This document shows, piece after piece, positions 1-11,521 of a DNA stretch of 64,000 nt. The stretch comes from Mnemiopsis leidyi. Lineage: Eukaryota; Ctenophora; Tentaculata; Lobata; Bolinopsidae. Positions within the stretch are counted from its first letter, which is position 1, and each line of letters opens with the position of its first letter. Under the pieces are notes generated by a model, which searched no databases, had not been told where the DNA came from, and saw only the letters and a list, made by a program, of their open reading frames with translations. The position numbers and the translations under genes were made by a program. The DNA lies in the NCBI GenBank assembly GCA_000226015.1, contig JH153732.1, positions 2,472-66,471 of the forward strand, written 5' to 3'.

Positions 1-465
1 TTCTTCGTGAGAGTGGCAGGGCAGTTCTTCTTCACGATTAGTTGAAAAGTATTTTATTTCAGTTCGAACTGTAGATGTCACCTCATTCAGCTCATCAATC
101 TTCTTGTCAATAATTTTGTCCTTTAGTGGAATTATCTCCTTCTGGTCGTTAATTTTCTCCTTCTGAAGATTGTCAACCCGTTTCTTAATTCTGTCCATAT
201 TACTCATGGCATTCTTAAGTAATGGTATACTGAAAGAGTCAAGAATATGACAAACTATTTCTAGCCACTCAGTAAGCTTTTCCTCCGGGACTGTTCTCTT
301 GTTGAAGTGAGATTGTCTGATACGAGCAAAATCACCAAAATTCAGTTCCTTATGCATATCTCTGAAAACACATTCCGATGCTGTTATCACTTGACTAACG
401 TTACAGAAACTGACTTCTCCATTGCTGACGTCATCCAATTGAAAATCATGAAGAGCAGCCATCAT
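1..465 (-). CDS. Unrecognised coiled-coil protein, N-terminal part (runs off the window)
   Basis: An uninterrupted 155-codon reading frame starts with Met-Met at 465 on the minus strand, just after an in-frame stop, and is still open at base 1. Residues about 1-80 are mixed and contain 'ELNFGDFARIRQSHFNKR' and 'EEKLTEWLEIVCHILDSF'. From about residue 85 it is rich in Lys/Glu/Ile/Leu with heptad-like spacing (MDRIKKRVDNLQKEK), so a coiled coil is likely. I do not recognise the family. It could be a host gene or the first ORF of a retrotransposon, since coiled coils are common there and repeats are dense nearby. No splice sites are needed to keep the frame open. Confidence 0.5.
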   Translation of the reverse strand, partial: MMAALHDFQLDDVSNGEVSFCNVSQVITASECVFRDMHKELNFGDFARIRQSHFNKRTVPEEKLTEWLEIVCHILDSFSIPLLKNAMSNMDRIKKRVDNLQKEKINDQKEIIPLKDKIIDKKIDELNEVTSTVRTEIKYFSTNREEELPCHSHEE

Positions 466-1374
466 GCACTACCTTGTATAGTCCGGACACAAGGCGATGT
501 ACATTATAGAAAACGTTGCAAGGATAATCGGTGCAAGTACAGAGATAACGAGAGCTCTCTAAATCGTTGCAAAACCTACACGCACTACACACACACACAC
601 ATGTTATCTAAACATACTGCTTAAAAATTAAAATTAAAATGTTCAGTCGGAAAACTTTAAAAATGGGCTAGTTCCAAAATTTTGGCGAATTGGTTCCACG
701 GTATAAGAAAGTCCAACTCGATTCCTCAAAATTGTCGGCTAGAAGGGTTCTAGGGCCCTCAGGGAACCCAAAAAGCCCGTCTATAGATGTAGTTCTCAGA
801 TGACACTAGTAACACAAACACCAGTCATCCAAAAAACTTCCAGGCGGCCAATCATCTCGAAACTTTGTAAGATTGCTACTGGTATCAATACAGAACAAAT
901 GGGACTCATGTTGGACCAATCAGAGCATGTTTTGAAAATGTCACACATGTGACCTTTGGCCGATTCGTTCCAAACCCGCGGTAGAGTTACTTTTTACTAG
1001 TGGTTTTGAACTTAAAAAGAGTTCTTTGGATAATTGGTGCCAATTTTTGGGTAATCTTTTGATTTTGTGCCAATTTCCATGAATACATCGTCCTACACGA
1101 AATTTGGCAATTATAATGTTTTCACTACATGAGCCAGTTTACTGATAATAAGCTTTTACATGGCCATGCATAGGTCACGTTTAGATAGTTTCCTATCATT
1201 TTTTGATGAAATGTATGACTGACCGACTAAATTCTAGTTTTTTACAGTCATTTTACAGTCATTTTACAGTCATTGACTGTAGCGTTTAATAAAAATTAGA
1301 ATTTATTTATTCATTTATTTATTATATTCATTTATCTATTCATGTCTTTATTATAATTCAAGTCTGTGAAGCTC
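466..1374. other. Gene-free stretch, low-complexity and repeat scraps
   Basis: No coding region recognised. At 1235-1275 a 13 bp unit (TTTTACAGTCATT) is repeated about three times. The stretch 660-780 resembles parts of the dispersed repeats at 2.4 and 3.6 kb ('AGGGCCCT', 'CCCAAAAAGCCC'). Confidence 0.4.
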
Positions 1375-1740
1375 TAGTCGAGTCAGTATTGCTGTATGGT
1401 TCCTGTTCTTGGGCAGCTCCTAAACATATTTTTGAAAGGCTTAATACGACCCATAGAAGACACCTAAGATGCATCCTGAACATTACCTGGCCAAACAAAT
1501 TTCGAATAAAAATTTATATCATAGATGTGATTTTATCCCTCTTACTGATCGTATTGAACTTTCTAGGTGGACCATGTTGGGTCATGTTTTGAGATTGCCT
1601 AAAACTAGTCCTGCTGCTTTAGCTTTTGTATATGCTTTAGATGGTTGCCATGTAGAGGTAGACACCAGATTTATATTTGGTGAGAGATGTTGCCAGGAAG
1701 AAGTGAACGAGATTATTTCTAGTTTGTCTGTGTACTGACC
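1375..1740 (+). mobile_element. LINE reverse transcriptase C-terminal fragment
   Basis: Translation in two frames gives the usual tail of a non-LTR retrotransposon polymerase: 'ESVLLYGSCSWAAPK', then 'RRHLRCILNITW', then 'LYHRCDFIPLTDRI' and 'RWTMLGHVLRLP'. The order and spacing match the segment downstream of the catalytic domain in many LINEs. The two halves are in different frames, with a frameshift near 1490-1510, so the copy is dead. No poly(A) tail or target-site duplication was identified. Family assignment below LINE level is not possible from this piece. Confidence 0.75.
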
Positions 1741-2045
1741 AGACACAGACACGTTGCTTTTCTTGCTATTCCATCTTTGTAAACAGAACTCTTATAATCA
1801 GTACAGTGTAATAAGTGTACTGTTAATTTGAGAAAACGTGGCATACTGCACACTGATTGTTCTCTCCAACCTATGATTTCTTAATTGCTGTTATCCGTCC
1901 TTAGATAAACAAATGTACATGTACATATTTGATAGTACATACCTCCCCAGCAGAATTACTGTGAAAATAGTTATGGATTTAGGACTATTAATTCAACAGA
2001 GGGAAACTGTTTCAAATAAAGAAAATTATAATCACATGTCCTTAC

Positions 2046-4110
2046 CCAACAATAACTGGTGATTTTTCTGGAGACAATGTTACTTGCCAGACCTTTCGCT
2101 GGATTAAAACATCCCATCTCGAACGGAAACTGAGAGAGGTGTAATCGTACAAAAATTAGGTTGACGGTGGCAACCACCCCAGAAAAGACACTTAACCCAA
2201 AATTGTTTAACATCGAGAAATTTCTCAATCAATTTCTCGTCCAATTTTAGCCTTGATTAAAAAAAATGAAAAAAAAGTTGCCACCCCCCTAGCATGACAA
2301 CATGAAGTGTGGTGTAACGACCCCCTCCCCCCCTCCCCCCGACCCCTGCCAATGCTTATTTGCAAACGAATTGGAGCCCAAACTGAAAGAGATAGAGACT
2401 TGACAATTTCAGATAAGGTAGATTCATCACGTTCTGTGGCTTAGGCTATGTCGAAATTCGCTCCGGCCACTTTAAGGGCCACTTTAAGGTTAAAAGTTCG
2501 AAGCCGAAAAAATATCACATGAACCACGTAGAGCATTTAAACGTAGAATTACAAGGAATCTTAAAACCACATGTGTCTTTTCTGGCTGGAGGCACGCTTT
2601 GCGTTACGCGACTGATACAAATTATGACAACTTACAGATTGGCTATATTTTTATGCTAGGGATAACCTGAAAGACATCTGCAAGCAAAAAAATTGTGGAT
2701 TGTAAATAAGCAGGAAACAGATGAAATAAAGTAGTAAATACCAAAGTAGCGGTGATAGTAGATATTGTTAGTCCGATGACAAGGGCAGAGCACTTGGTGC
2801 TGATTATTGCTGATAAAAATGCACTTCCAACAAATTCAACAGAAAACAGCTGAAATCAAAATAAGAATTAAATAATTAATCGCATGTTAAAAATTCGTTC
2901 TTAAATATGAATTTAACTTTAACCTTACCCTAACACGTTATGCTGATGCTTTGTAATGTAAAAGGTCACCAATGTCCGAGTATTAATGTTATCACTGCAT
3001 GAATTTCTATAACATCTTTAAAACAAACACACAAACCTGGAAAAGGTTGACATCTTTGTGAGGCATAGTTGCACCGGGTCCCGAGCTTGAGTACCAGGAA
3101 TTTAGGAGAACATAAGAAGCGAGAATTTGCGCTAAAATAGCACCAAAAAGTTGACATAGAACAAACACGCCCATCCTCACTAAGGGCATCTAGATAGATA
3201 TGAGAATTAATCATCATGGTTAAGAGGGAAAAATTGACGAAACAATTTTTTTTTATATCACCAAATTCTTTAATTGGCAGAAGAAGGAGTTGATTTTGAA
3301 AATTAAGGATTTACTTTAAATCCTCGTTTTAACAGATTATAAATCGGACACAAATAACAACCGTATCGTATATAACCAATAGAAAATTGTCTCTCTTCTA
3401 AGTTCAAACAATAGATCGAGTTTGGAGACATAACATACCCTTTGAGTGCAGAATAGAGATATCGTTATAGCAGGGTTAAAGTAGCCATGATTACCAAATG
3501 TAAATAGAACTATAGAGTAAACGAGTCCACTGACCAAACTGAAAGAATGTTACAATAATCACGATTTGTGGCTTAGGTTATGTTAAAATTCGCTCCGACC
3601 CCTCTAAGGGCCCTTTAAGGCCATAAAAGCCCTAAAAAAGGCCCAAAAAAGTCTCCAAATTGGGGGACGAATTGGGGCCCAAACGGAAAGAGATAGAGTC
3701 ATGAATATTTAATATATAATTATAAAATTTCGTAAATGCTTCATTAACTATTAAGGTATCCAGTATAGAGGTATTACTTTGTTTACAATTTTCGTAAGGG
3801 AATTGTTTTCAGGTCAGCAGTATATTGATTTCTAAAAGTTGCCTGAAAATGGGCTAAAACTGAATGTCACAAAACCTTCTCAATTAAGCTGCAATCGCTT
3901 TCGTGAATATCCTAATGACTAACTCAATTAAGAAACATTCTAATTATTAATCATTTACCTGATGGTCATTATAACACTTTTTCCATCATGTCTGTTTACA
4001 ATGAGACTTGTAAATAACACAACAAACAGAGTTCCAATAATTTCGCTTGCTGCTAACTGCCACAATTTCAGCTTTTTCAATTCATCAGCTCCAATTCCAG
4101 TTTTTACCAT
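2046..4110 (-). CDS. Aquaporin-like channel (MIP family), five exons found, last helix not found
   Basis: Minus-strand exons 4110-3959, 3538-3439, 3189-3037, 2849-2742 and 2129-2046 join in phase (199 codons). The start Met has an in-frame stop two codons upstream. Helix 1 is 'WQLAASEIIGTLFVVLF'. Exon 2 holds helix 2 and the first NPA box (GYFNPAITISLF). Exon 3 is helix 3 (FVLCQLFGAILAQILASY). Exon 4 has helix 4 with its conserved Glu plus helix 5. Exon 5 is loop E with the second NPA box (GCFNPAKGLASNIV). Aquaporins are six-helix pores for water or small solutes. The residue after the second NPA is Lys, where the family almost always has Arg of the selectivity filter. No exon for helix 6 was found before 2046; the only short continuations end at about 1971 without a membrane helix. 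It may be truncated, or the last exon may be unrecognised. Confidence 0.82.
2230..2625. repeat. Dispersed repeat, family 'CTTTTCTGGCTGG', inside aquaporin intron 4
   Basis: This block and 12100-12360 share the same ordered pieces: an A-rich run followed by CCCC, 'ACATGAAGT..GGT', 'TTCGA.GC/CGAAAAAAT', 'CATCACATGA', and 'GTGTCTTTTCTGGCTGGA'. A shorter relative of its middle part ('TGTGGCTTAGG', 'AAATTCGCTCCG', 'AGGGCC') lies at 3565-3710, and a scrap at 34445-34470. It is non-coding and old, judged by divergence between copies. Confidence 0.6.
3560..3715. repeat. Dispersed repeat copy in aquaporin intron 1
   Basis: Shares 'TGTGGCTTAGGTTATGT', 'AAATTCGCTCCG', 'GACGAATTGGGGCCCAAAC' and 'GGAAAGAGATAGAG' with 2370-2530, partly in a different order. 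Non-coding. Confidence 0.55.
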
Positions 4111-5930
4111 GGCTTAATACTTAATAGTGTTAATGTTGGATGAGAAACCAGCGAGAAACAAACAAAGTAAAAAATTCCTTCTAAAACCTTGCAATTTTTT
4201 TCATTTTTCCATTTAAAAAAAAATTCAATTTCTATTTCGATGTTAAAGGATTTGGTGGTGCATGTGGATGTGGTAAGTGGTTCGATTTTGTGGTGGACAA
4301 AGGTTACATTTAATATATTGGTACAAGGTCTGCCCCTATGATCATTCATAAAACTATCAGCATTCATCACAAATAACATAAACAAATATGCAGGTGAGTA
4401 TTTATATGTACAGTATAACTTCTATTTTAGACCAACTAACGTGCTGCAAGATTCAGCACAAAGACAATTTATCATAATCAAATCAAACAAATCATATTCT
4501 ATATATTAATTATATCGATTATGCATAATGCCCCAGGGCCCAGACTTAGCTCAGAAATATGATATTAGGGATGCCAATGATTGCCAATTAAGAACCTATG
4601 GAGTGAAACTTGGCAAAATATTTCACAGGAGATTGATATTACCAGAGATGTCGGTTAATTTAATGGTTGTTTAACAAAAGCTTAAGCTTTGAGTTGGAGT
4701 CATGTTGATCATAAACAGTAAGCAATCAAATAGTTACACTTGGAGGAATTCACTTTCTCTACAGGGGTGTACAGTCTACAGATGGTTGTCGTGGTGATAC
4801 CCAACTCTCGCAGCTCAAAGCTGAACGATAACGTATTGTAAGAACGGTAGACAAATATAATCTCGTCATTAAGATGATCAAACGAATAGTTTGTGACATA
4901 ATTTGGACCAGTGTTATATCAAATACAGTTATATTAACTACATGCCGACTATCCACCTCCCATTTGATGTTATAAATTAACCATTTGCTGTGGGTTGTTA
5001 GCTTGAATAAGGGGCTAAAAAAGAGCCACTAGGAAGTGAGACGAATAATAAGGGTGAAGGAGACAATTGAATTTATTTTCAAATTGTGATACTTTCAACA
5101 CTAGTACTACTATTATACAAATAATTTGAGGTATAGATAGAATTTTGTATCTCATAATTCATCACAGAACACATCTATGTGGATTGTGCGTGAAACGAAT
5201 TCGATATTCGAAAGAAGTTATTCAGCTATCTTAACCAAAACTAAAACCTCTTATTGAAGAACAAGTGAAAGTGCCAACAGTTTCAAGAAGAAAAAATGAA
5301 ATGCAATCAGTTACAATTTCAACCTTATGTAAATGTTAAAAAGAAGTAGAATTAACTTAACATTTGGTTTTATTTTTACTTTATTTAAACCACAGCAACA
5401 TTATAAGTTGAAATCTTAACATTATGTATCTGATGATATAATAGCAAGAATGCATAAAAATGAACCTGATTGATGGCTGCTTAAGCTTTATCCAACGATG
5501 TGCCTTTGATGAGATTCTGCATTTCAGTCAGTAACAAATAGAATTCACCATTCAAGGCTAACGATTTAACTGATCACAAACAGTCTAATTGGAATAGAAT
5601 TTTCACAACAAACATTAAATATTCTATTGCATGTTATGTACTATTTCATAAAGTAGTCAGTTAGTTGCAGTATGTGTGTATAATTTAATCATCTCGGAGC
5701 AGATGATAGCTGCTGGTGGTAGCCAATAGACTCGTAAAGGGTCCGGCACCCGAGCAGCAACTAATGAAGGATGCAGATGTAAATGGTTCGATAGCAAGCA
5801 TATAAAAGCAGTTGCATGGCAGTTTGTCATAGCATACAGCAAAGCTTAGGAATTTCGATCAGTAATAAAATGTAAATTTTTAGTTAATCCATAAAAACCT
5901 AACATCATGTGATCATTAGTTCAAAAAGTT
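4111..5930. other. Intergenic stretch with one copy of a dispersed box repeat
   Basis: No gene recognised. The interval 4780-4875 is a copy of the dispersed box described at 33535 ('GTGGTGATACCCAACTC', 'GCAGCTCAAAGCTGAACG', 'ATATAATCTCGTC'). Confidence 0.45.
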
Positions 5931-5939
5931 TTAGTTTAC

Positions 5940-6340
5940 CATATCGCGCTACAACTTCAAAATTATTTAATAGCGCGCGTTAGACAGCGCACTCGAGCAA
6001 GCGGTATTAGCAACGCCAAACGGAGCGCTTAGTTGCGCGGCTCTGCGCAACGCGGTCCCACCTTGAAGTGCGTGGCGGCGTCAGGCATGGCCACTGGCCA
6101 TGACGCCAAAAGAAACACAACGTGAAACAAGTTCGATCCTTATTCATCGCGAATTAACTTGTAGGTTGATAACCTACTGTCGCGGCCATCACGCGCTGTC
6201 ACGCATTTCTGGCCTGGCGAAGAAATTTTAGACGCGCATCGCCCGTTGATGAGTCGGCAGCGTGACAGAAACTGAATTTGCTGGCAGTAACCTTTTTTTA
6301 AATAACATCACTCATGCAATAAAATTGGAAATATAACAAA
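5940..6340. repeat. GC-rich modular repeat with a GTAGGTT..AACCTAC hairpin
   Basis: Much more CpG and GCGC than its surroundings. Contains the hairpin 'GTAGGTTGATAACCTAC' at 6162-6178 followed by 'GTCGCGGCCATCACGCGC', 'TTTCTGGCCTGGCGA' and 'GACGCGCATCGCCCGTTGA'. The same modules, some inverted, occur at 33020-33700 and 63395-63925, so this is a dispersed family with shuffled parts. Confidence 0.65.
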
Positions 6341-6344
6341 CATT

Positions 6345-7225
6345 GCCAATTGCGGCCGCTTTCATTGTGTCATGTCAGGCGCGGCGACCCCTGAATTACC
6401 CGCATCATGCCGTTGCTAATTGTTATTAAACTTGCGATCCGCGCGGAATGAGGAATCAAAATACGCAATTTTGTAGTTCGTACCACACGTTGTTCTAACC
6501 ACAAACCAGAGCCTTTTTGCGCGCGCGGCGTCGCGCGCGCGCCACCATTGTGGTAGGCACAGCCACCTGCCACCTCGCGCGGCGTAAGCACCTGGTTAGG
6601 TGAAAACCAGACATTATTTTGGTTAGTTTTCATTGTTCTGCACGTGTTAAATCAGACGCGCGAATTAACGCAGCCGTGCAATATTGCAGTGCAACAATTG
6701 AAAAATTCCACGCTGCGCGCGAAAAGTTTTAACACAATTGCTGATTGCGCGTTCTTTTCATCGTTTATGTCAAATATCCTAACTTAGCTTTGTATGACAT
6801 CGCCATTATTGTATTGTAATTGTTGTCTAATTCATAATTTACTCATATTGCGTTGTTTTTATGCTTATGGCGTGAATTATTTGTTAAAAGGATTTAAGTT
6901 CGGAGCTTAGAATAAAAGTAAAATCGTGCTTATACATTCAGATTGCACGGCAGTGCGCACCCTCCTGTCATTTTATTTCCATACTATTGATCGCAATTCG
7001 AATGAGGGTCGGACAAGGTCTGACAAACTTTCATATTTCATTTTTCAATCTGTCATCTGTCATTCGACAAATTACTCAATAAAACGTAAGTTTAAAATAT
7101 CTTCGATCGTATTTACCTTTTCTTTTTTGCTTTTTTGTTTAATCGTACATCTCGTTGTAGTTGTTGCGAGGCTATTATGTATACATTTTATGGTCTGGAA
7201 TGCATTCTGCGGGCTGAGGCAGTTA
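6345..7225 (+). repeat. Dispersed repeat with a NotI-site end
   Basis: Begins near 'AATTGCGGCCGCTTTCATTG' and matches the reverse complement of 43490-44415 over most of its length, for example 'CATTGTTCTGCACGTGTTAAAT', 'AAATTCCACGCTGC' and 'TGGCGTGAATTA'. An extra block at 6945-7035 ('GCGCACCCTCCTGTCAT', 'CGAATGAGGGTC') is absent from the other copy but is seen at 33632-33690, so it is a nested insertion or an internal deletion. No protein coding recognised. Confidence 0.7.
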
Positions 7226-7229
7226 AAAC

Positions 7230-7822
7230 CTATAAACTCTTCATTATCAATTATTCAAAAGCACTGTATCAGAGTACTATTTGGAGACATCGATGCCTGC
7301 TTAACTAAAACATAAACTTGTGCACGCACCAGACCATATGGTAAACAAAAACTAGGATGTCTGTACTACCAAAAACAGCATACCAAGCCCATTTTCAACA
7401 GACTTCAGTTACTTACGATCCAATCACTCTTTAAATACCACTCTATATCAGAGTTGTATGAAATAATCAAATTCCGAAGCCCTTACTCTCTATATGATCA
7501 AATCAACATCTCAAAACGGGATACTAGCTTTACCATTATTTTACCGACCAAATCAAACACATCTTTATATAACGCCTCTAAACTGTGGTATCTATAAGAA
7601 AATTTTTGACGTCAGAGTAGGGCTTTGCACATCCGTAGACTCTTTTAAGCACAAAATTAGACAAATTTTATTAGAGATTCAGTCAAGCAAATTAACAGAT
7701 CAATGGACCCCAAAAAATTGTGGAATCTCATTACCTGCTGAAGAAAGTAGTCTGCTTACACCGGCTTTCGAAGCATACTTTGATGAAGTGACAGTAGGAA
7801 TCAGGAGATTTGGGTGAGGGTA
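7230..7822 (+). mobile_element. LINE 3' end (CR1-like polymerase tail)
   Basis: Translation in changing frames gives 'SSLSIIQKHCIRVLFGD', 'TKPIFNRLQLLTIQSLFKY', 'RSPYSLYDQI', 'SLYNASKLW' and a final 'TDQWTPKNCGISLPAE'. The pattern of a tail helix with 'IQ..CIR..', then 'L..L.I..L..Y' and a final 'W' block is that of CR1/Rex-type non-LTR retrotransposons. The copy has frameshifts and is inactive. It follows directly on the NotI-type repeat, so either that repeat is part of the element or the LINE inserted next to it. Confidence 0.55.
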
Positions 7823-8860
7823 GTGTATAGTGGGATTGGAGGATGGTAGTTCGTGTCCAGTGAAGCCTTCTTTATAAAAACATATATGCTGCGCTTGCGA
7901 TAGGTTATCATATTGGCTTTCTTATCTTGCGCGGCTTTATTATGTTATTTGTTACACTGACCGCTGTGCGTCATAATGATTTTCAACCCAGATAATTGAT
8001 TTGAACTTAAAGGACACTTCTGCAACATTCTAATCATTTTTTAGATTTTGTGCTCTACGTTTCGCCGCACTTTTGAACAAGTTAAATAATTAAACGTTTG
8101 TGATCAGATATGAAGTTTCGGTTATTGATTTTGTATATCATCATGGGTGCTTCAACTGACCTGTGACCTGGCTCCCGATAATTTGTTTGACTTGAAGTAT
8201 GATGTTTCTTTGGATGAAGTTCAGGTTTTGTTTACAACACTATTTTAACGGTCTGACAAGATTTTATCTCCTGTACTTAACGTTTTAATGGATGAATGAT
8301 GATTTACATGCAAACATAACACATTGAAACACTTAGTACGAATCTGATTTGCGACTGGACAAACGTGTACTCAAATAATTAGAGACCAATCGGGAATACA
8401 ATATCCGCCATGCCCTGAGCAACCTGGACTCGCAAGCACCATATCACTTATTACTATGGCAACATCGTAATTCACCCCGCACGCAATCTCAAAATAAATT
8501 TTCATCTTAATCGGCCAAATAAACAAAATGCGCGGTGTCATATCCCAAATGAAATGTGCGTGTCAGTGGTCACACATCATGAATATTGAATATAGTAAGA
8601 AACTAATTCATTTTAAAAAGTAATAAACATCATTAACTGCTTTTGCTTTGCAGTATTAATCATGAGTAACTGTCAAGGTTAAAAGAAAAATAATGGGTAA
8701 CTTATTTTTCAGACCTCTTCTTAAATTTAAATAGTGTGTTGCGCAGCCGTCGTGATTCATTTCACTGTCAGTCCCACAAGCTCATCTATAGGTAGCGGGA
8801 GGTGTGTCCAATAGCCAAAATTAATCTGATTTGCCCCACCTGTCGGAATAACAGGAGTAA
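7823..8860. other. Gene-free stretch
   Basis: No gene, RNA gene or repeat family recognised here. Confidence 0.4.
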
Positions 8861-8924
8861 TTCTTGTTACTTAAAGTGAACTGTTTGGAATTGAACTTTT
8901 GTCGGCCGTTTTCTGTCCCATCTC

Positions 8925-9215
8925 CAATCCCCGATCCTGGCGTATCAGGATTTTTTAAAGAGGGGACCTTCTTACCGGCCAGCGAAGCAAGCTGGTACCA
9001 TACAGGGGATCAAGGCGAGCCGGTTATAGCAAGGGTCTGGGGGGGAGCCCCCAGCGGGGTTCAGGGGCAGAGCCCTTGCAGGCGGGTTTTGGGGGCAAAG
9101 CCCCCGGAAAATGTTGACTCTGGGAGGCAATTTAACAAAAAGGAAAATGTGAGGAAGGGCGGACCTAATACTGCTTTTTTCAGGCAAGACCCATGTCATT
9201 TCTAGTCCTGTAATA
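8925..9215. repeat. GC-rich repeat with a run of hairpins
   Basis: Four short perfect or near-perfect hairpins follow each other: 'CCAGCGAAGCAAGCTGG' (8980-8996), 'GGGGGGAGCCCCC', 'GGGGCAGAGCCC' and 'GGGGGCAAAGCCCCC'. They sit in an otherwise AT-rich area. The layout suggests a structured mobile or foldback repeat. Apparent open frames on both strands follow the repeat and are not convincing genes. Confidence 0.5.
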
Positions 9216-9599
9216 GAAATTATGGTCAATTCTTTAAGAAATGAAGTACTTTAATCGTAAAGAAGGTTCAAGGTTGGAAAACTTAACTGAAAAAACTAAT
9301 TTAAGAATTGCTGAATCGTTGTTAATTATTGGCATGGTGATAGTTTACAACTTGCATCTTCATACTTATAGTTTATATTGTGTTCATCATACTAATATAG
9401 CCGTGTATTTAATTTAATCCAACTTCTGACAGATGCTCGTTCTGACACAATTGCCCAAATTTCTGGCCGTCTCCAAAAATTTCTTAGAATTTTTCATTTC
9501 AAAATGGGGACCCTAGGGTCCCATGGGTCCTCCCTGGATACGCCCATGAGTGCTGTACATCAACATTCTCACACTCAAGTTGAACACAGATTGCTGTAA

Positions 9600-10600
9600 A
9601 AGTATCTACATAGTCTTGTCTATCTTACAACTGTAGTCCCATTCGGATTCGTTGTTGTCCTAAATTGGAACACAATATAATTAACATTTTGTGTAAAACG
9701 TCGTAAATTGGAGTACTATTGAGAGATTGTGGCCGGATGCCAAATCTTAGCGTCGTTAACTTGTACCCAGATAGGCTGTGATTTCTCTCTTTCCTGCTCA
9801 ACAATTTCTCCTCTTTTTCCGTATGCATATCCTGCATTGTCTGCCGGTGGAGAGGTCTTAGCTGGTGCAATCTGCTTCTGAGTGACCTTTTAAATAGATG
9901 AACAGAAGGAGCTAAATTTCCTGTTACCAAATTAGGTGTGTTTCTGTAGTTCATCAGGAATTTGGTGTTGTTGAGGTCTAAATCCTTGCATGTTTCGTAC
10001 GTCTTTTTCATGGATCTCTTCCAGGTACCAACAGCCAACTAAACATTCAACACAACGGTTTTACTTTGGACTGTAGGTAGTTTGAATTCGTCACTAATGA
10101 ACTGCGGTCAATTGTCACTCACCAACGTGAACGATAATCCAAAGCGACTAAAAATGTTTCTTAAAACCTGTATCGTATCAGCAGTTTTAGTACCATCCAT
10201 TAACCATTTTGATAATCTCATGCCATTTGCTGTAACTTTCAAACAACAATAACCATTGTTTGTCCATGAATTGAGCAAAATCCACATGAATAAGTTGCCA
10301 AAGTTTTGTAGGACGTATCCAAGGGGTGGTCTTGAGTTTTGGGAAGACTGTTTCCGAATTTATTACAAGCTACACATGTCTAGGTTTCCAATTGATCGAT
10401 ATCCCGGTCAATTCCTGGCCAGAACATGAAGCTTTGTGCTACATTCTTCATCCCAGCAACTCTTATGTGGCTCAAATGAAACAACTGCAACGCTGCAGTC
10501 CTTATTCAGTGTAGGATCCCGTTCAGTCTCTCTAACAATCAACTTTGGCTTCAAATTGAGAGGACAGGGCAGTAAGGCACTGTCACCACAGAGATTGCCC
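9600..10600 (-). mobile_element. Ty3/Gypsy-like LTR retrotransposon fossil, integrase part
   Basis: Minus-strand translation gives an integrase zinc-binding/core boundary ('WPGID.DI', 'C..C'), pieces of the catalytic core, and the C-terminal region with 'FLMNYRNTPN..TG' and a following 'R.LRSRL.QLRP'. This is the Gypsy-type integrase pattern. The element is incomplete and broken by several lesions. No long terminal repeats were found around it. It looks old. Confidence 0.7.
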
Positions 10601-10604
10601 CAGA

Positions 10605-10770
10605 GATTGGTTAATGGTAAAAATACTTGACCATGACCATGAAAAATTTTGATCATATGACCACAGTATTTTCAAAATTTTTGACCATGGTCATTTGACC
10701 ATGACCACAACATCTGGAGGTCCTGGACATGGGCCAAAATAGGATAAAAAATTGTGGTCACCCCCTTAGC
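10605..10770. repeat. GACCATG palindromic dispersed repeat
   Basis: Repeated 'GACCATGACCATG', 'TTTTTGACCATGGTCAT' and 'TTTGACCATGACCA' form overlapping inverted repeats, ending in 'TTGTGGTCACCCCC'. A second copy lies at 30588-30680 next to a poly-G/poly-C pair. Confidence 0.6.
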
Positions 10771-10774
10771 TATA

Positions 10775-11521
10775 CAGTATACCCAGGATTTACCGGGCCT
10801 CTATTTACAGTGTCCCTCTATTTACCGGGTCTCCTTCCTTTCCCCTGAAACTTTTCAATATATTCACACAAACAAATTTTCTCGTCTGTTATTTGCGTGT
10901 CACATGTCAAAGCTTGTTATCTTAGGGTTGTTTCATTATACGGCTCCTTCTGTACCCAATTTAAGCATGCTATACTGCCCTGAAAGATACACGAGATGCT
11001 TGACAACAGTCCAGCACACGATCGTGTATCAGCATGAAGTGATCGCATAGGCTGATGGCAGTACGATACGTAGATCGATTAAGAGTCGGACAAGTCCATG
11101 GGATATGAGCTTTCAATAGCAGGCACCGGAATACCGGACATTTTGGTAATGGTATCTCTTCGCCATGTGACACCGTGATAGGGCCTTAACTTGCAAGCTG
11201 ACAGCTCATACAAACGTTTACTGATATATGTAACGTAACCACGGCATACATACACAATAAAGCGATTGACCTTGAGATTTCTGATTGAAGATGTTATTCA
11301 GAACGTTGTATCCATTATCATAGTTCTAAATCCCTTTAAAAGGAGTACTTTTGTCAAGAAATTTGATAAGGATAACGTTTGCATATAGCTGTTAATAACT
11401 TTATTTACTATGTTTGGCCAAAACTAGGCCATATTTTGGTCAGATTCCATTTACCGGGTTCCTCTATTTACGGGGCCTCAATTCTTTCCCCTGAGAGGCC
11501 CGGTAAATAAAGGGTTTACTA
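10775..11521. mobile_element. Nonautonomous DNA transposon, pogo/Tigger-like ends
   Basis: The left end reads TA then 'CAGTATACCCAGGATTTACC'. The right end, read on the minus strand, is 'TAGTAAACCCTTTATTTACC'. The inverted homology continues for about 70 bases ('GGGCCTCTATTTAC', 'TTTCCCCTGA'). 'CAGTA.ACCC..' termini with a TA target fit pogo/Tigger members of the Tc1/mariner superfamily. About 747 bp; no transposase recognised inside. The right-hand terminal base and TA are not perfectly preserved. Confidence 0.65.

Noticed and set aside
8864-9229. Open frames on both strands in the GC-rich hairpin block
   Set aside because: Composition follows the repeat; no protein motif.
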